Positions 1 through 5,027 of a stretch of DNA of 5,852 nt are shown piece by piece. The first letter of the stretch is position 1; every line of letters begins with the position of its first letter. Location: contig DJIP01000031.1 of assembly GCA_002433675.1 (NCBI GenBank), positions 682 through 6,533 of the forward strand, read 5' to 3'. This DNA comes from Halomonas halophila (GTDB taxonomy: Bacteria; Pseudomonadota; Gammaproteobacteria; Pseudomonadales; Halomonadaceae). The notes beneath the pieces were generated by a model. That model worked only from the letters and a program-made list of their open reading frames with translations, was not told the origin of the DNA and did no database searches. A program made the translations under genes and the position numbers.

Positions 1-86
1 ATGGAGAGATCCACGCCGCGAAAGATATCCCTGTCGCCGCGCGTGAAATGCAGATTCTCCACCTCCACCAAGGAGGAAGCCGTCAT
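1..86 (-). CDS. mlaF: MlaF, ATPase of the Mla phospholipid ABC transporter (5' end only)
   Basis: Reading the minus strand from the ATG at 86-84 gives 28 codons before the window ends, with no stop. The peptide begins MTASSLVEVENLHFTRGDRD and continues IFRGVDLS. This matches the first beta strands of MlaF (YrbF); the E. coli protein has LVDMRDVSFTRGNRCIF here, just before its Walker A loop. The Walker A and all later motifs lie outside the window. A Shine-Dalgarno-like AGGGA (minus strand, 96-92) sits 5 bases upstream of the ATG and supports this start. In the known family, MlaF with MlaE, MlaD and MlaB forms the inner-membrane complex that moves phospholipids between the inner membrane and the periplasmic carrier MlaC, keeping the outer membrane asymmetric. 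Divergence from yrbG is the arrangement seen in E. coli and strengthens the call, which would be weak on 28 residues alone. Confidence 0.85.
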   Translation of the reverse strand, partial: MTASSLVEVENLHFTRGDRDIFRGVDLS

Positions 87-268
87 CGCAGTCCCTATAG
101 AGTCAGTATCACCGTGAACCGGCGGTTGTGGCTGGTCGCCCGCCCCGAATCCTCGGACTCGACGCCTGGCCAGACCTGAGCCCGAACCTTGAGAATAGAG
201 CGCCTTGAGCAGCGCTCGGTTTTCGAACATCGTATCTTAACTCAAATGCAGCATGCCAGTGCCCCGGT

Positions 269-284
269 TGCGCGCTTGCGCGCA
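269..284 (+). repeat. Perfect inverted repeat / CUUG-tetraloop hairpin in the yrbG leader
   Basis: TGCGCGCTTGCGCGCA is a perfect 7-base inverted repeat around a central TT. As RNA it can form a 6-bp, almost all-GC stem closed by G(CUUG)C, a known stable tetraloop. It ends 9 bases before the AAGGG ribosome binding site of yrbG. It could be a leader hairpin affecting translation or mRNA stability, or a protein-binding palindrome in DNA. No T-run follows (GGTTTATCT only), so a factor-independent terminator is unlikely. Its role is unknown. Confidence 0.5.
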
Positions 285-293
285 GGTTTATCT

Positions 294-298
294 AAGGG
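294..298 (+). promoter_or_regulatory. Ribosome binding site that decides the yrbG start
   Basis: AAGGG lies 4 bases before the ATG at 303. The in-frame alternatives, TTG at 189 and ATG at 336, have no comparable Shine-Dalgarno sequence. This favours 303 as the start of yrbG, although the 4-base spacing is a little short. Confidence 0.55.
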
Positions 299-302
299 TT
301 CA

Positions 303-1286
303 ATGGGCGCCCTTTCTGCAACCAAGTCGTTCTCCATGCTGTTACCGTCTGTCGTCGTCGCCCTGGGCCTGGTGGGCCTGCTCTGGAGCGCGGATCGCTT
401 TGTCGGCGCCGCCGCCGCCACCGCCTATCGCGCCGGCATGAGCATCATGCTGGTCGGCATGACCATCGTCTCCATCGGCACCTCAGCCCCGGAAATCGTG
501 GTCTCGGTGATGGCCTCGCTGGATGGCGCCCCTGACCTGGCCACCGGCAATGCGCTGGGCTCCAACATCGCCAACATCGCGCTGGTGCTGGGCGTGACGG
601 CGCTGGTGGTGCCGATCCCGGTGCGCTTCACCATCGTGCGCCGCGAGTTGCCCCTGCTGCTGGGCGCCACCGGTCTCGCCGGCTACGCCCTGGCCGATGG
701 CAGCCTCGATCGCCTCGACGCCGCCTTGCTGATCGCGCTGCTGGTCTTCAGCCTGTGGTGGCTGTTTCGCGCCGACGAGGCCGAACAGGAGATGGCCGAC
801 GACATCCCCGGCATGGCACTGGGCAAGGCCATCGGCTGGCTGGTACTGACCCTGGCGGTGATGATAGCAAGCTCCCGCGCCCTGGTCTGGGGTGCCACTG
901 AGCTGGCACGCACCTTTGGCGTGAGCGAACTGGTGATCGGCCTGACCGTCGTCGCCATCGGCACCAGCCTGCCGGAACTCGCCGCCTGCGTGGCCAGCGC
1001 GCTCAAGCGCCACCACGATCTGGCCATCGGCAACGTCATCGGCTCCAACCTGTTCAATATGCTGGCGGTCCTGCCAGTACCAGCGCTACTGGCGCCGGGA
1101 GTCACCGATCCCGCTGCGGCCGGCCGAGACTTTCCGGTGATGCTCGGCCTGACCCTGCTGCTGGCGGCACTGCTGCTGTGGCAGCGCCGTGGACGCCTGG
1201 GCCGCTGGATCGGTGCGCTACTGGCCTGTACCTATGCGCTTTATCTGACCTGGCTCGGCCTTTCGGTCGCGGCAGGCCCCTTGTGA
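303..1286 (+). CDS. yrbG: YrbG family cation/Ca2+ exchanger, inner-membrane protein
   Basis: With the start at 303 the protein has 327 residues, close to the 325 of E. coli YrbG. It shows the two inverted alpha repeats of the Ca2+/cation antiporter (NCX) superfamily. Alpha-1 has GTSAPE (59-64) and GNALGSN (82-88). Alpha-2 has GTSLPE (220-225) and GNVIGSN (243-249). E64 and E225 correspond to the ion-coordinating glutamates of the family. About ten hydrophobic segments flank a short charged linker (about 156-170, ADEAEQEMADDIPG), as expected for a 5+5 TM exchanger. The reading frame stays open back to a TTG at 189, but those 38 extra residues are charged, resemble nothing in the family and lack an RBS. 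ATG 336 would also give a plausible shorter protein (316 aa). It is first in the operon, 24 bases before kdsD. The family predicts Na+ or H+ coupled Ca2+ exchange, but the physiological substrate of YrbG is not established, and its link to LPS genes is by position only. Confidence 0.93.
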   Translation: MGALSATKSFSMLLPSVVVALGLVGLLWSADRFVGAAAATAYRAGMSIMLVGMTIVSIGTSAPEIVVSVMASLDGAPDLATGNALGSNIANIALVLGVTALVVPIPVRFTIVRRELPLLLGATGLAGYALADGSLDRLDAALLIALLVFSLWWLFRADEAEQEMADDIPGMALGKAIGWLVLTLAVMIASSRALVWGATELARTFGVSELVIGLTVVAIGTSLPELAACVASALKRHHDLAIGNVIGSNLFNMLAVLPVPALLAPGVTDPAAAGRDFPVMLGLTLLLAALLLWQRRGRLGRWIGALLACTYALYLTWLGLSVAAGPL

Positions 1287-1310
1287 CAACGGCGGTAAAC
1301 GGCAACAATC

Positions 1311-2315
1311 ATGGCCATGAGCAAACACCCCTCCTCGGCGCAGACGCCGACCCTGAGCGTCCGCGATATCGCCCGACGCACCCTGGAGCTGGAACGTGAC
1401 GCCATCGACGCCCTGATCGGGCGTCTCGACGGCGACTTTGACCGTGCCTGCCAACTGCTGCTGGCCTGCCAGGGTCGGGTTGTCGTCACCGGCATGGGCA
1501 AGTCGGGACATGTCGGCGGCAAGATTGCCGCCACCCTGGCAAGCACCGGCACTCCGGCCTTCTTCGTCCATCCGGGGGAAGCCAGCCATGGCGACCTGGG
1601 CATGATCACGCCCGGCGACGTCGTCCTGGCACTGTCCAACTCCGGCGAGACCGCAGAGGTCACCGCCCTGCTGCCGCTGCTCAAGCGCATGGGCATTCCG
1701 CTGATCAGCATGACCGGCCGAGCGCACTCGACCCTGGCCCGCCACGCCGAGGCCCATCTGTACGCAGGGGTCGAGCGCGAGGCCTGCCCGCTGGACCTGG
1801 CGCCGACCTCCTCGACCACCGCAGCACTGGCGCTGGGCGACGCCCTGGCGGTGGCGCTGCTCGAGACCCGCGGCTTCACCGCCGAGGATTTCGCCCTGTC
1901 CCACCCGGGCGGCAGCCTGGGCAAGCGACTGCTGTTGACCGTGGCCGACCTGATGCATACCGGCGACCGCCTGCCCTCGGTGCCATCGGGCTCGCCGCTG
2001 CGTGACGCCCTGCTCGAGATCACCCGTCAGGGACTCGGCTTTACCTGCGTGGTGTCCCCCGACGGCACCCTGGCCGGGGTCTACACCGACGGCGACCTGC
2101 GCCGCACCCTGGATCGCCATCAGGACTTCAGCTCGCTCACCGTGGATGACGTGATGACCAGCCCCGGGCGACGCATCCGCCCCGGCACGCTGGCGGCGGA
2201 GGCGGTCAAGCTGATGGAAGAAGGCCGAATCACCGCCCTGGCGGTGGTCGATGAACGGCAGCGCCCAGTCGGTGCACTGCACATGCACGACCTGCTGGCT
2301 GCCGGTGTCATCTGA
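1311..2315 (+). CDS. kdsD: D-arabinose 5-phosphate isomerase KdsD
   Basis: This cytoplasmic enzyme converts D-ribulose 5-phosphate to D-arabinose 5-phosphate, the first step of Kdo synthesis. The 334 residues (E. coli 328) comprise an SIS sugar-isomerase domain (about 45-190) and two CBS domains (about 213-270 and 279-332). Family motifs visible are GMGKSGHVGGKIAATLASTG (61-80), HPGEASHGDLG (87-97), SNSGET (109-114), LAPTSSTT (163-170) and LSHPGGSLGKR (196-206). Aligned with E. coli KdsD, the catalytic residues K59, E111, E152 and H193 become K64, E116, E157 and H198, all kept. The C-terminal GALHMHDLLAAGV matches the E. coli end almost exactly. An in-frame stop at 1296-1298 rules out an upstream start; ATG 1317 (M3) is possible. 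Neither start has a good Shine-Dalgarno sequence. Paralogues such as GutQ share the architecture, but the kdsC-lpt neighbourhood points to KdsD. Confidence 0.97.
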   Translation: MAMSKHPSSAQTPTLSVRDIARRTLELERDAIDALIGRLDGDFDRACQLLLACQGRVVVTGMGKSGHVGGKIAATLASTGTPAFFVHPGEASHGDLGMITPGDVVLALSNSGETAEVTALLPLLKRMGIPLISMTGRAHSTLARHAEAHLYAGVEREACPLDLAPTSSTTAALALGDALAVALLETRGFTAEDFALSHPGGSLGKRLLLTVADLMHTGDRLPSVPSGSPLRDALLEITRQGLGFTCVVSPDGTLAGVYTDGDLRRTLDRHQDFSSLTVDDVMTSPGRRIRPGTLAAEAVKLMEEGRITALAVVDERQRPVGALHMHDLLAAGVI

Positions 2316-2347
2316 GCCCCATTTATCCCTTTACAAGGAACGCCGTC

Positions 2348-2914
2348 ATGTCTCACGACCTTCTCGCCCCCCTCGCGCCGGAACTGGTGGAGCGGCTGCG
2401 CCACATCAAGCTGCTGGCACTGGACGTGGACGGTGTACTGACCGACGGGCGACTGTACTTCCACGCCGACGGCTCCGAACTGAAGGCGTTCAACACCCTG
2501 GACGGCCACGGCCTAAAGCTGGCCAAGCGCGCCGGCATCCAGGTCGCCCTGATCACCGGGCGCAGCTCCCCCATGGTCACCCAGAGAGCCAGGGCGCTCG
2601 GCATCGAGCACGTACAGCAAGGGGTCGAGCGCAAGCTGCCCGCCCTCGAATCGCTGTGCGATTCGCTGGGCCTGGCCCTCGACCAGGTCGCCTACTGCGG
2701 CGATGACCTTCCCGATCTGCCCTGCATCCATCGCAGTGCGGTCGGCATCACCGTGCCGGGCGCCCCCTGCTACCTTCGCCAGCACGCCGACTGGGTCACC
2801 CAGGGCGCCGGCGGACATGGCGCGGTACGCGAGATCACCGACACCCTGCTGATGGCCCAGGGCCGCCTCGACGACATCGTCGACAGCTACCTGAGCAATG
2901 GACCACTGACATGA
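2348..2914 (+). CDS. kdsC: 3-deoxy-D-manno-octulosonate 8-phosphate (Kdo-8-P) phosphatase KdsC
   Basis: This cytoplasmic HAD-superfamily phosphatase hydrolyses Kdo-8-phosphate to Kdo and phosphate. The 188 residues equal the length of the E. coli enzyme. HAD motif I is LDVDGVLTD (25-33), with nucleophile D26 and acid/base D28. Motif II is ITGRSS (69-74). Motif III lysine is K96 in QGVERK. Motif IV is YCGDDLPDLP (116-125), with Mg2+ ligands D119/D120. Like other KdsC proteins it is a minimal HAD protein without a cap domain, which in the family works as a tetramer. The C-terminal GAGGHGAVREITDTLLMAQG (153-172) is the conserved KdsC tail. AAGGA (2335-2339), 8 bases before the ATG, is a good ribosome binding site. 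The gap from kdsD is 32 bases, and the stop overlaps the lptC start as ATGA, implying coupled translation. Confidence 0.97.
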   Translation: MSHDLLAPLAPELVERLRHIKLLALDVDGVLTDGRLYFHADGSELKAFNTLDGHGLKLAKRAGIQVALITGRSSPMVTQRARALGIEHVQQGVERKLPALESLCDSLGLALDQVAYCGDDLPDLPCIHRSAVGITVPGAPCYLRQHADWVTQGAGGHGAVREITDTLLMAQGRLDDIVDSYLSNGPLT

Positions 2915-3486
2915 AACTGAGTGCACTGCGTCCGGGCTTTCGCTTCTGGCTGGTCATCCTGCTGCTGGTACTCGGTGGTGGTCTGACGCTGCTCGATCCC
3001 CGCGAGAGCAACGTCCCTGACCTGGTGCCCAACGACAAGGCCGGCGAGCCTGACTATTACCTGGTGGATGCGCGTCTGACCCGCTTCGATGCCCAGGGCA
3101 CTCCCCACCAGCGCATCGACACACCACGTCTTGTGCACACACCGATCGACGACGTCACCCGGGTGGACCAGCCGGACCTTTCCCTGCTCGACGACAGCGG
3201 CCGAGAGTGGATCGCCGACGCCGACAACGGTGAGCTGGGCCCCGACGGCAACCCCCTGACCCTGTCGGGTGACGCCCATCTCGAGGCCCCCGCGGAGCGT
3301 TGGCAGCTTGATACCGAGGTATTGGTCTACGACAGCGACAGTGGCCATGTCTGGAGCGAAACGCCAGCCGTCCTACGCCAACCCCCTCAACAGATGCAAG
3401 GGGAGCGCTTCGACGCCTGGATCCATGACAATACCGCTCGCCTGACCGACAATGTCACCGGTCATCATCCGCCAGAGCCTCAATAA
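2911..3486 (+). CDS. lptC: LptC, inner-membrane-anchored LPS transport protein
   Basis: LptC links the inner-membrane extractor LptB2FG to periplasmic LptA and passes LPS along the bridge. The 191 residues match the E. coli length. A single N-terminal membrane anchor is visible (about 12-28, FWLVILLLVLGGGLTLL), preceded by basic residues, so the rest is periplasmic. The beta-jellyroll part shows family landmarks: PDYYL (47-51), WIADADNG (100-107), LTLSGDAHLEA (116-126) and the late SGHVWSETPAVL segment (144-155). LptC is poorly conserved in sequence, so the anchor, length and position between kdsC and lptA carry much of the call. The start overlaps the kdsC stop (ATGA) with only a weak GGA upstream, suggesting reinitiation by ribosomes finishing kdsC. 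The tail after residue 184 is short and proline/histidine rich. Confidence 0.95.
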   Translation: MKLSALRPGFRFWLVILLLVLGGGLTLLDPRESNVPDLVPNDKAGEPDYYLVDARLTRFDAQGTPHQRIDTPRLVHTPIDDVTRVDQPDLSLLDDSGREWIADADNGELGPDGNPLTLSGDAHLEAPAERWQLDTEVLVYDSDSGHVWSETPAVLRQPPQQMQGERFDAWIHDNTARLTDNVTGHHPPEPQ

Positions 3487-3498
3487 GGAGCCCCTTCC

Positions 3499-4029
3499 AT
3501 GATGCGTCCAAGTCCCGCCCTCCTGCTTGCCCTGGCCCTCGGCCTGGCCGCCGGCGCCACCGGCAGCAGTGTCCTGGCGCTGGAAAGTGATCGCAGCGCA
3601 CCGATTCAGGTGGAGGCCGACCAGCTGGATCTCGATGATCGCGCCGGTACCGCCGTCTATACCGGCGACGTGCGCATTGTGCAAGGCAGCATGATCCTGA
3701 CCGGCGAACGCGTCGAGATCCAGCGCAACGACCAGGGGCAACTGTCGCTGGCGACCGCGACCGGCTCCCGCGCCTACCTCGAGCAGAAGCCCTCCCCGGA
3801 AGAGCCGGTGGTCAAGGGCTGGGGCCGCAAGGTGATCTACCACGTGGCCGAACGGCGCATGGAGCTGATCGACCAGGCTGAGCTGCACAAGGCCAATGAC
3901 ACCTTCGACGGCGCCTATCTCGAGTACTTCCTCGATCGCCGCGTGGTCCAGGCCCGCTCCAGCGCCCAGGGTGTCCAGGGCGAGCAGCGCATTCGCATGA
4001 CCCTCGAGCCGGAAAGCCAAGGAAACTGA
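3499..4029 (+). CDS. lptA: LptA, periplasmic LPS transport bridge protein
   Basis: LptA is the soluble periplasmic beta-jellyroll (OstA-like) protein that oligomerises between LptC and the N-terminal domain of LptD, forming the groove that carries LPS to the outer membrane. The 176 residues (E. coli 185) begin with a signal peptide: hydrophobic core at about 7-20, with a likely cleavage after VLA (25-27). The mature part begins near [19 protein letters not shown] (34-52) and carries the family signature [20 protein letters not shown] (54-73). The second half, from [18 protein letters not shown] (107-124) to [13 protein letters not shown] (140-152), is also typical. AAGGAG (3485-3490) overlaps the lptC stop and lies 8 bases before the first of two tandem ATGs, so 3499 is preferred over 3502. 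The stop shares one base with the lptB start. Confidence 0.96.
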   Translation: MMRPSPALLLALALGLAAGATGSSVLALESDRSAPIQVEADQLDLDDRAGTAVYTGDVRIVQGSMILTGERVEIQRNDQGQLSLATATGSRAYLEQKPSPEEPVVKGWGRKVIYHVAERRMELIDQAELHKANDTFDGAYLEYFLDRRVVQARSSAQGVQGEQRIRMTLEPESQGN

Positions 4030-4754
4030 TGAAGACTCTCCACGCTCGCCATCTGGCCAAGAGCTACAAGAAGCGTCGCGTCGTCCAGGACATCAGTCTG
4101 TCGATCGAGCAGGGCAGCATCGTCGGTCTGCTGGGCCCCAACGGGGCCGGCAAGACCACCTCCTTCTACATGATCGTTGGCCTGGTCAGAGCCGACGCCG
4201 GCAGCATCAGCATCGATGATCGGGACCTGAGCCGCGCGGCCATGCACCAGCGCGCCCTGGCCGGCATCGGCTACCTGCCTCAGGAGGCCTCGATCTTTCG
4301 CAAGCTGTCGGTGGCCGACAACATCATGGCGATCCTCGAGACCCGCAAGGACCTCGATCGCGAGGGCCGAGAAGCACGTCTCGAGCAACTGCTCGAGGAT
4401 TTTCACGTCAGCCACATCCGCGACAACCCCGGCATGAGCCTGTCCGGCGGGGAGCGGCGCCGGGTCGAGATCGCCCGGGCCCTGGCCACCGAGCCGGCCT
4501 TTATCTTGCTCGACGAACCCTTTGCCGGGGTCGACCCGATCTCGGTGGGCGAGATCAAGTCGATCATTCGTCAACTCAAGGCCCGCGATATCGGCGTCCT
4601 GATCACCGATCACAACGTGCGCGAGACCCTCGATATCTGCGACCGCGCCTACATCGTCGGCGACGGCCAGATCATCGCCGAGGGCAGTGCCGAGTCGATC
4701 CTTGCCAACCAGCGCGTCAAGGAGGTCTACCTGGGCGAGAACTTCCGCCTCTAG
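4029..4754 (+). CDS. lptB: LptB, ATPase of the LPS-export ABC transporter
   Basis: LptB is the cytoplasmic ATPase dimer of LptB2FGC and powers extraction of LPS from the inner membrane. The 241 residues equal the E. coli length. Complete ABC motifs are visible: Walker A GPNGAGKT (36-43), Q-loop Q85 in [10 protein letters not shown] (81-90), signature [15 protein letters not shown] (138-152), Walker B FILLDEP (158-164) with catalytic E163, D-loop GVDP (167-170) and switch H195 in ITDHNVRE. The PQEASIF segment, the FAGVDPISV segment and the C-terminal VYLGENFRL are diagnostic of LptB and rule out branched-chain amino-acid relatives such as LivF. The start shares a base with the lptA stop (TGATG) and is preceded by AAGGA (4019-4023) at 5 bases. 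Its membrane partners LptF and LptG are not in this window, as in many Proteobacteria where they are encoded elsewhere. Confidence 0.98.
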   Translation: MKTLHARHLAKSYKKRRVVQDISLSIEQGSIVGLLGPNGAGKTTSFYMIVGLVRADAGSISIDDRDLSRAAMHQRALAGIGYLPQEASIFRKLSVADNIMAILETRKDLDREGREARLEQLLEDFHVSHIRDNPGMSLSGGERRRVEIARALATEPAFILLDEPFAGVDPISVGEIKSIIRQLKARDIGVLITDHNVRETLDICDRAYIVGDGQIIAEGSAESILANQRVKEVYLGENFRL

Positions 4755-4776
4755 CGCCCAGGCTCGCCCGACAGCC

Positions 4777-4797
4777 GCGGTCGCGTCATGCGACCGC
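4777..4797 (+). repeat. GC-rich hairpin 23 bases after lptB
   Basis: GCGGTCGC (4777-4784) and GCGACCGC (4790-4797) form a perfect 8-bp stem around the 5-base loop GTCAT. The following bases (CATCGTTGC) lack a T-run, as does the other side, so it is not a canonical factor-independent terminator in either direction. Its place right after the last lpt gene suggests a 3' mRNA-stabilising structure or an imperfect terminator of the yrbG-lptB operon. Confidence 0.5.
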
Positions 4798-4823
4798 CAT
4801 CGTTGCCGGCATCAACCTTCGAT

Positions 4824-4846
4824 CACCGGCCCGGAGGGCGCCGGTG
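4824..4846 (+). repeat. Second strong hairpin in the lptB-rpoN spacer
   Basis: CACCGGC (4824-4830) pairs with GCCGGTG (4840-4846) in a perfect 7-bp stem with a 9-base loop. An alternative fold nests GCCC/GGGC (4829-4832 with 4836-4839) inside a CACCG/CGGTG stem. It is followed by CCTCCTTGCG, only a weak pyrimidine tract. With the hairpin at 4777 it may form a tandem transcript-end structure for the lpt operon, possibly working with Rho. As DNA it lies about 135-155 bases upstream of the predicted rpoN start point. Confidence 0.45.
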
Positions 4847-4855
4847 CCTCCTTGC

Positions 4856-4871
4856 GAGCGAACAGGCGCTC
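4856..4871 (+). repeat. Minor inverted repeat
   Basis: GAGCG (4856-4860) and CGCTC (4867-4871) form a 5-bp dyad around AACAGG. It is short enough in GC-rich sequence to be chance, and is listed only because it is one of several dyads in this spacer. Confidence 0.2.
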
Positions 4872-4899
4872 CCTCGAAATAGCCAAGCCCGCCCTACCA

Positions 4900-4914
4900 C
4901 GCTACTCCATAGCG
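4900..4914 (+). repeat. Inverted repeat upstream of the rpoN promoter
   Basis: CGCTA (4900-4904) and TAGCG (4910-4914) form a perfect dyad around CTCCA. It lies roughly 66-80 bases upstream of the predicted rpoN transcription start, a position where a regulator could bind. It does not resemble the NtrC consensus. It is short and may be chance. Confidence 0.25.
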
Positions 4915-4953
4915 CCCCCTCCGTTGTCACCCACAAGCCCAAAAACGCCAACT

Positions 4954-4969
4954 TGGCAAGATGCTTGCA
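4954..4969 (+). promoter_or_regulatory. Predicted sigma-54 (-24/-12) promoter of rpoN
   Basis: The sequence reads TGGCAAG-ATGC-TTGCA, against the sigma-54 consensus TGGCACG-N4-TTGCW. The invariant GG (4955-4956) and GC (4967-4968) have the exact required spacing. Over the longer published consensus (mrNrYTGGCACGN4TTGCWNNw, 4949-4972) I count 15 of 17 specified positions matching; the mismatches are C at 4952 and A for C at 4959. It points at rpoN and predicts transcription from about 4980, giving a 48-base leader. I see no convincing sigma-70 promoter in the spacer; the best is TTGCAT-17-TAGGGT (4965-4993), which overlaps this site and is weak. Sigma-54 could therefore activate its own gene with an enhancer-binding protein, or repress it by occupying the site. 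Confidence 0.7.
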
Positions 4970-4972
4970 TGT

Positions 4973-4990
4973 CTGACGACTCGTCGTTAG
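4973..4990 (+). promoter_or_regulatory. Near-perfect palindrome over the predicted rpoN start point
   Basis: CTGACGACTCGTCGTTAG has dyad symmetry about 4981/4982. The core ACGAC-TC-GTCGT is perfect and the CT/AG ends also pair; only G4975/T4988 breaks symmetry. The predicted +1 from the adjacent sigma-54 site is about 4980, inside the palindrome. This is a typical place for a repressor operator; in RNA it could be a small stem-loop at the very 5' end of the leader. No known regulator is assigned. Confidence 0.4.
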
Positions 4991-5027
4991 GGTAAAGCCT
5001 TTCGACAACACTGGTGGATCCCGACCC

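Larger units (their letters stand above)
87..302. other. Divergent mlaF/yrbG intergenic region
   Basis: These 216 bases must contain the promoter of the mla operon (minus) and of the yrbG-kds-lpt operon (plus). Neither is clear. On the minus strand a TGATACT-like -10 (110-105) lies suitably upstream of mlaF but has no convincing -35. On the plus strand TTGAGA (189-194) and TTGAGC (205-210) resemble -35 boxes, and TATCTT (233-238) resembles a -10. The spacing of TTGAGC to TATCTT is 22 bases, too long for a sigma-70 promoter. I found no good sigma-E promoter. The only well-formed structure is the inverted repeat at 269-284, listed separately. Confidence 0.5.

Noticed and set aside
205..238. Sigma-70 promoter TTGAGC/TATCTT for yrbG
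   Set aside because: The spacer is 22 bases, well outside 16-18, and no better-placed -35 pairs with TATCTT.
189..302. N-terminal extension of YrbG from a TTG start (38 extra residues)
   Set aside because: There is no ribosome binding site before 189, the extra residues are polar and unlike the family, and ATG 303 gives the usual length with AAGGG upstream.
483..1016. Minus-strand open frame (177 codons) inside yrbG
   Set aside because: It is antisense to the conserved exchanger repeats, low in complexity, and has no recognisable domain.
1218..2288. Long minus-strand open frame (356 codons) across kdsD
   Set aside because: It is antisense to a fully conserved KdsD; its Gln/Gly/His-rich composition is typical of a reverse-frame shadow in GC-rich DNA.
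4777..4805. Intrinsic terminator after lptB
   Set aside because: The stem is good but no T-run follows, so it is recorded only as a hairpin.
4924..4929. TTGTCA as a -35 box for rpoN
   Set aside because: It matches TTGACA at five of six positions, but no -10-like hexamer occurs 16-18 bases downstream.
4687..4995. Open frame of 102 codons running from lptB into the spacer
   Set aside because: It begins inside lptB out of frame, is rich in Ser/Pro/Ala/Arg, resembles no protein, and runs through the hairpins and rpoN promoter.
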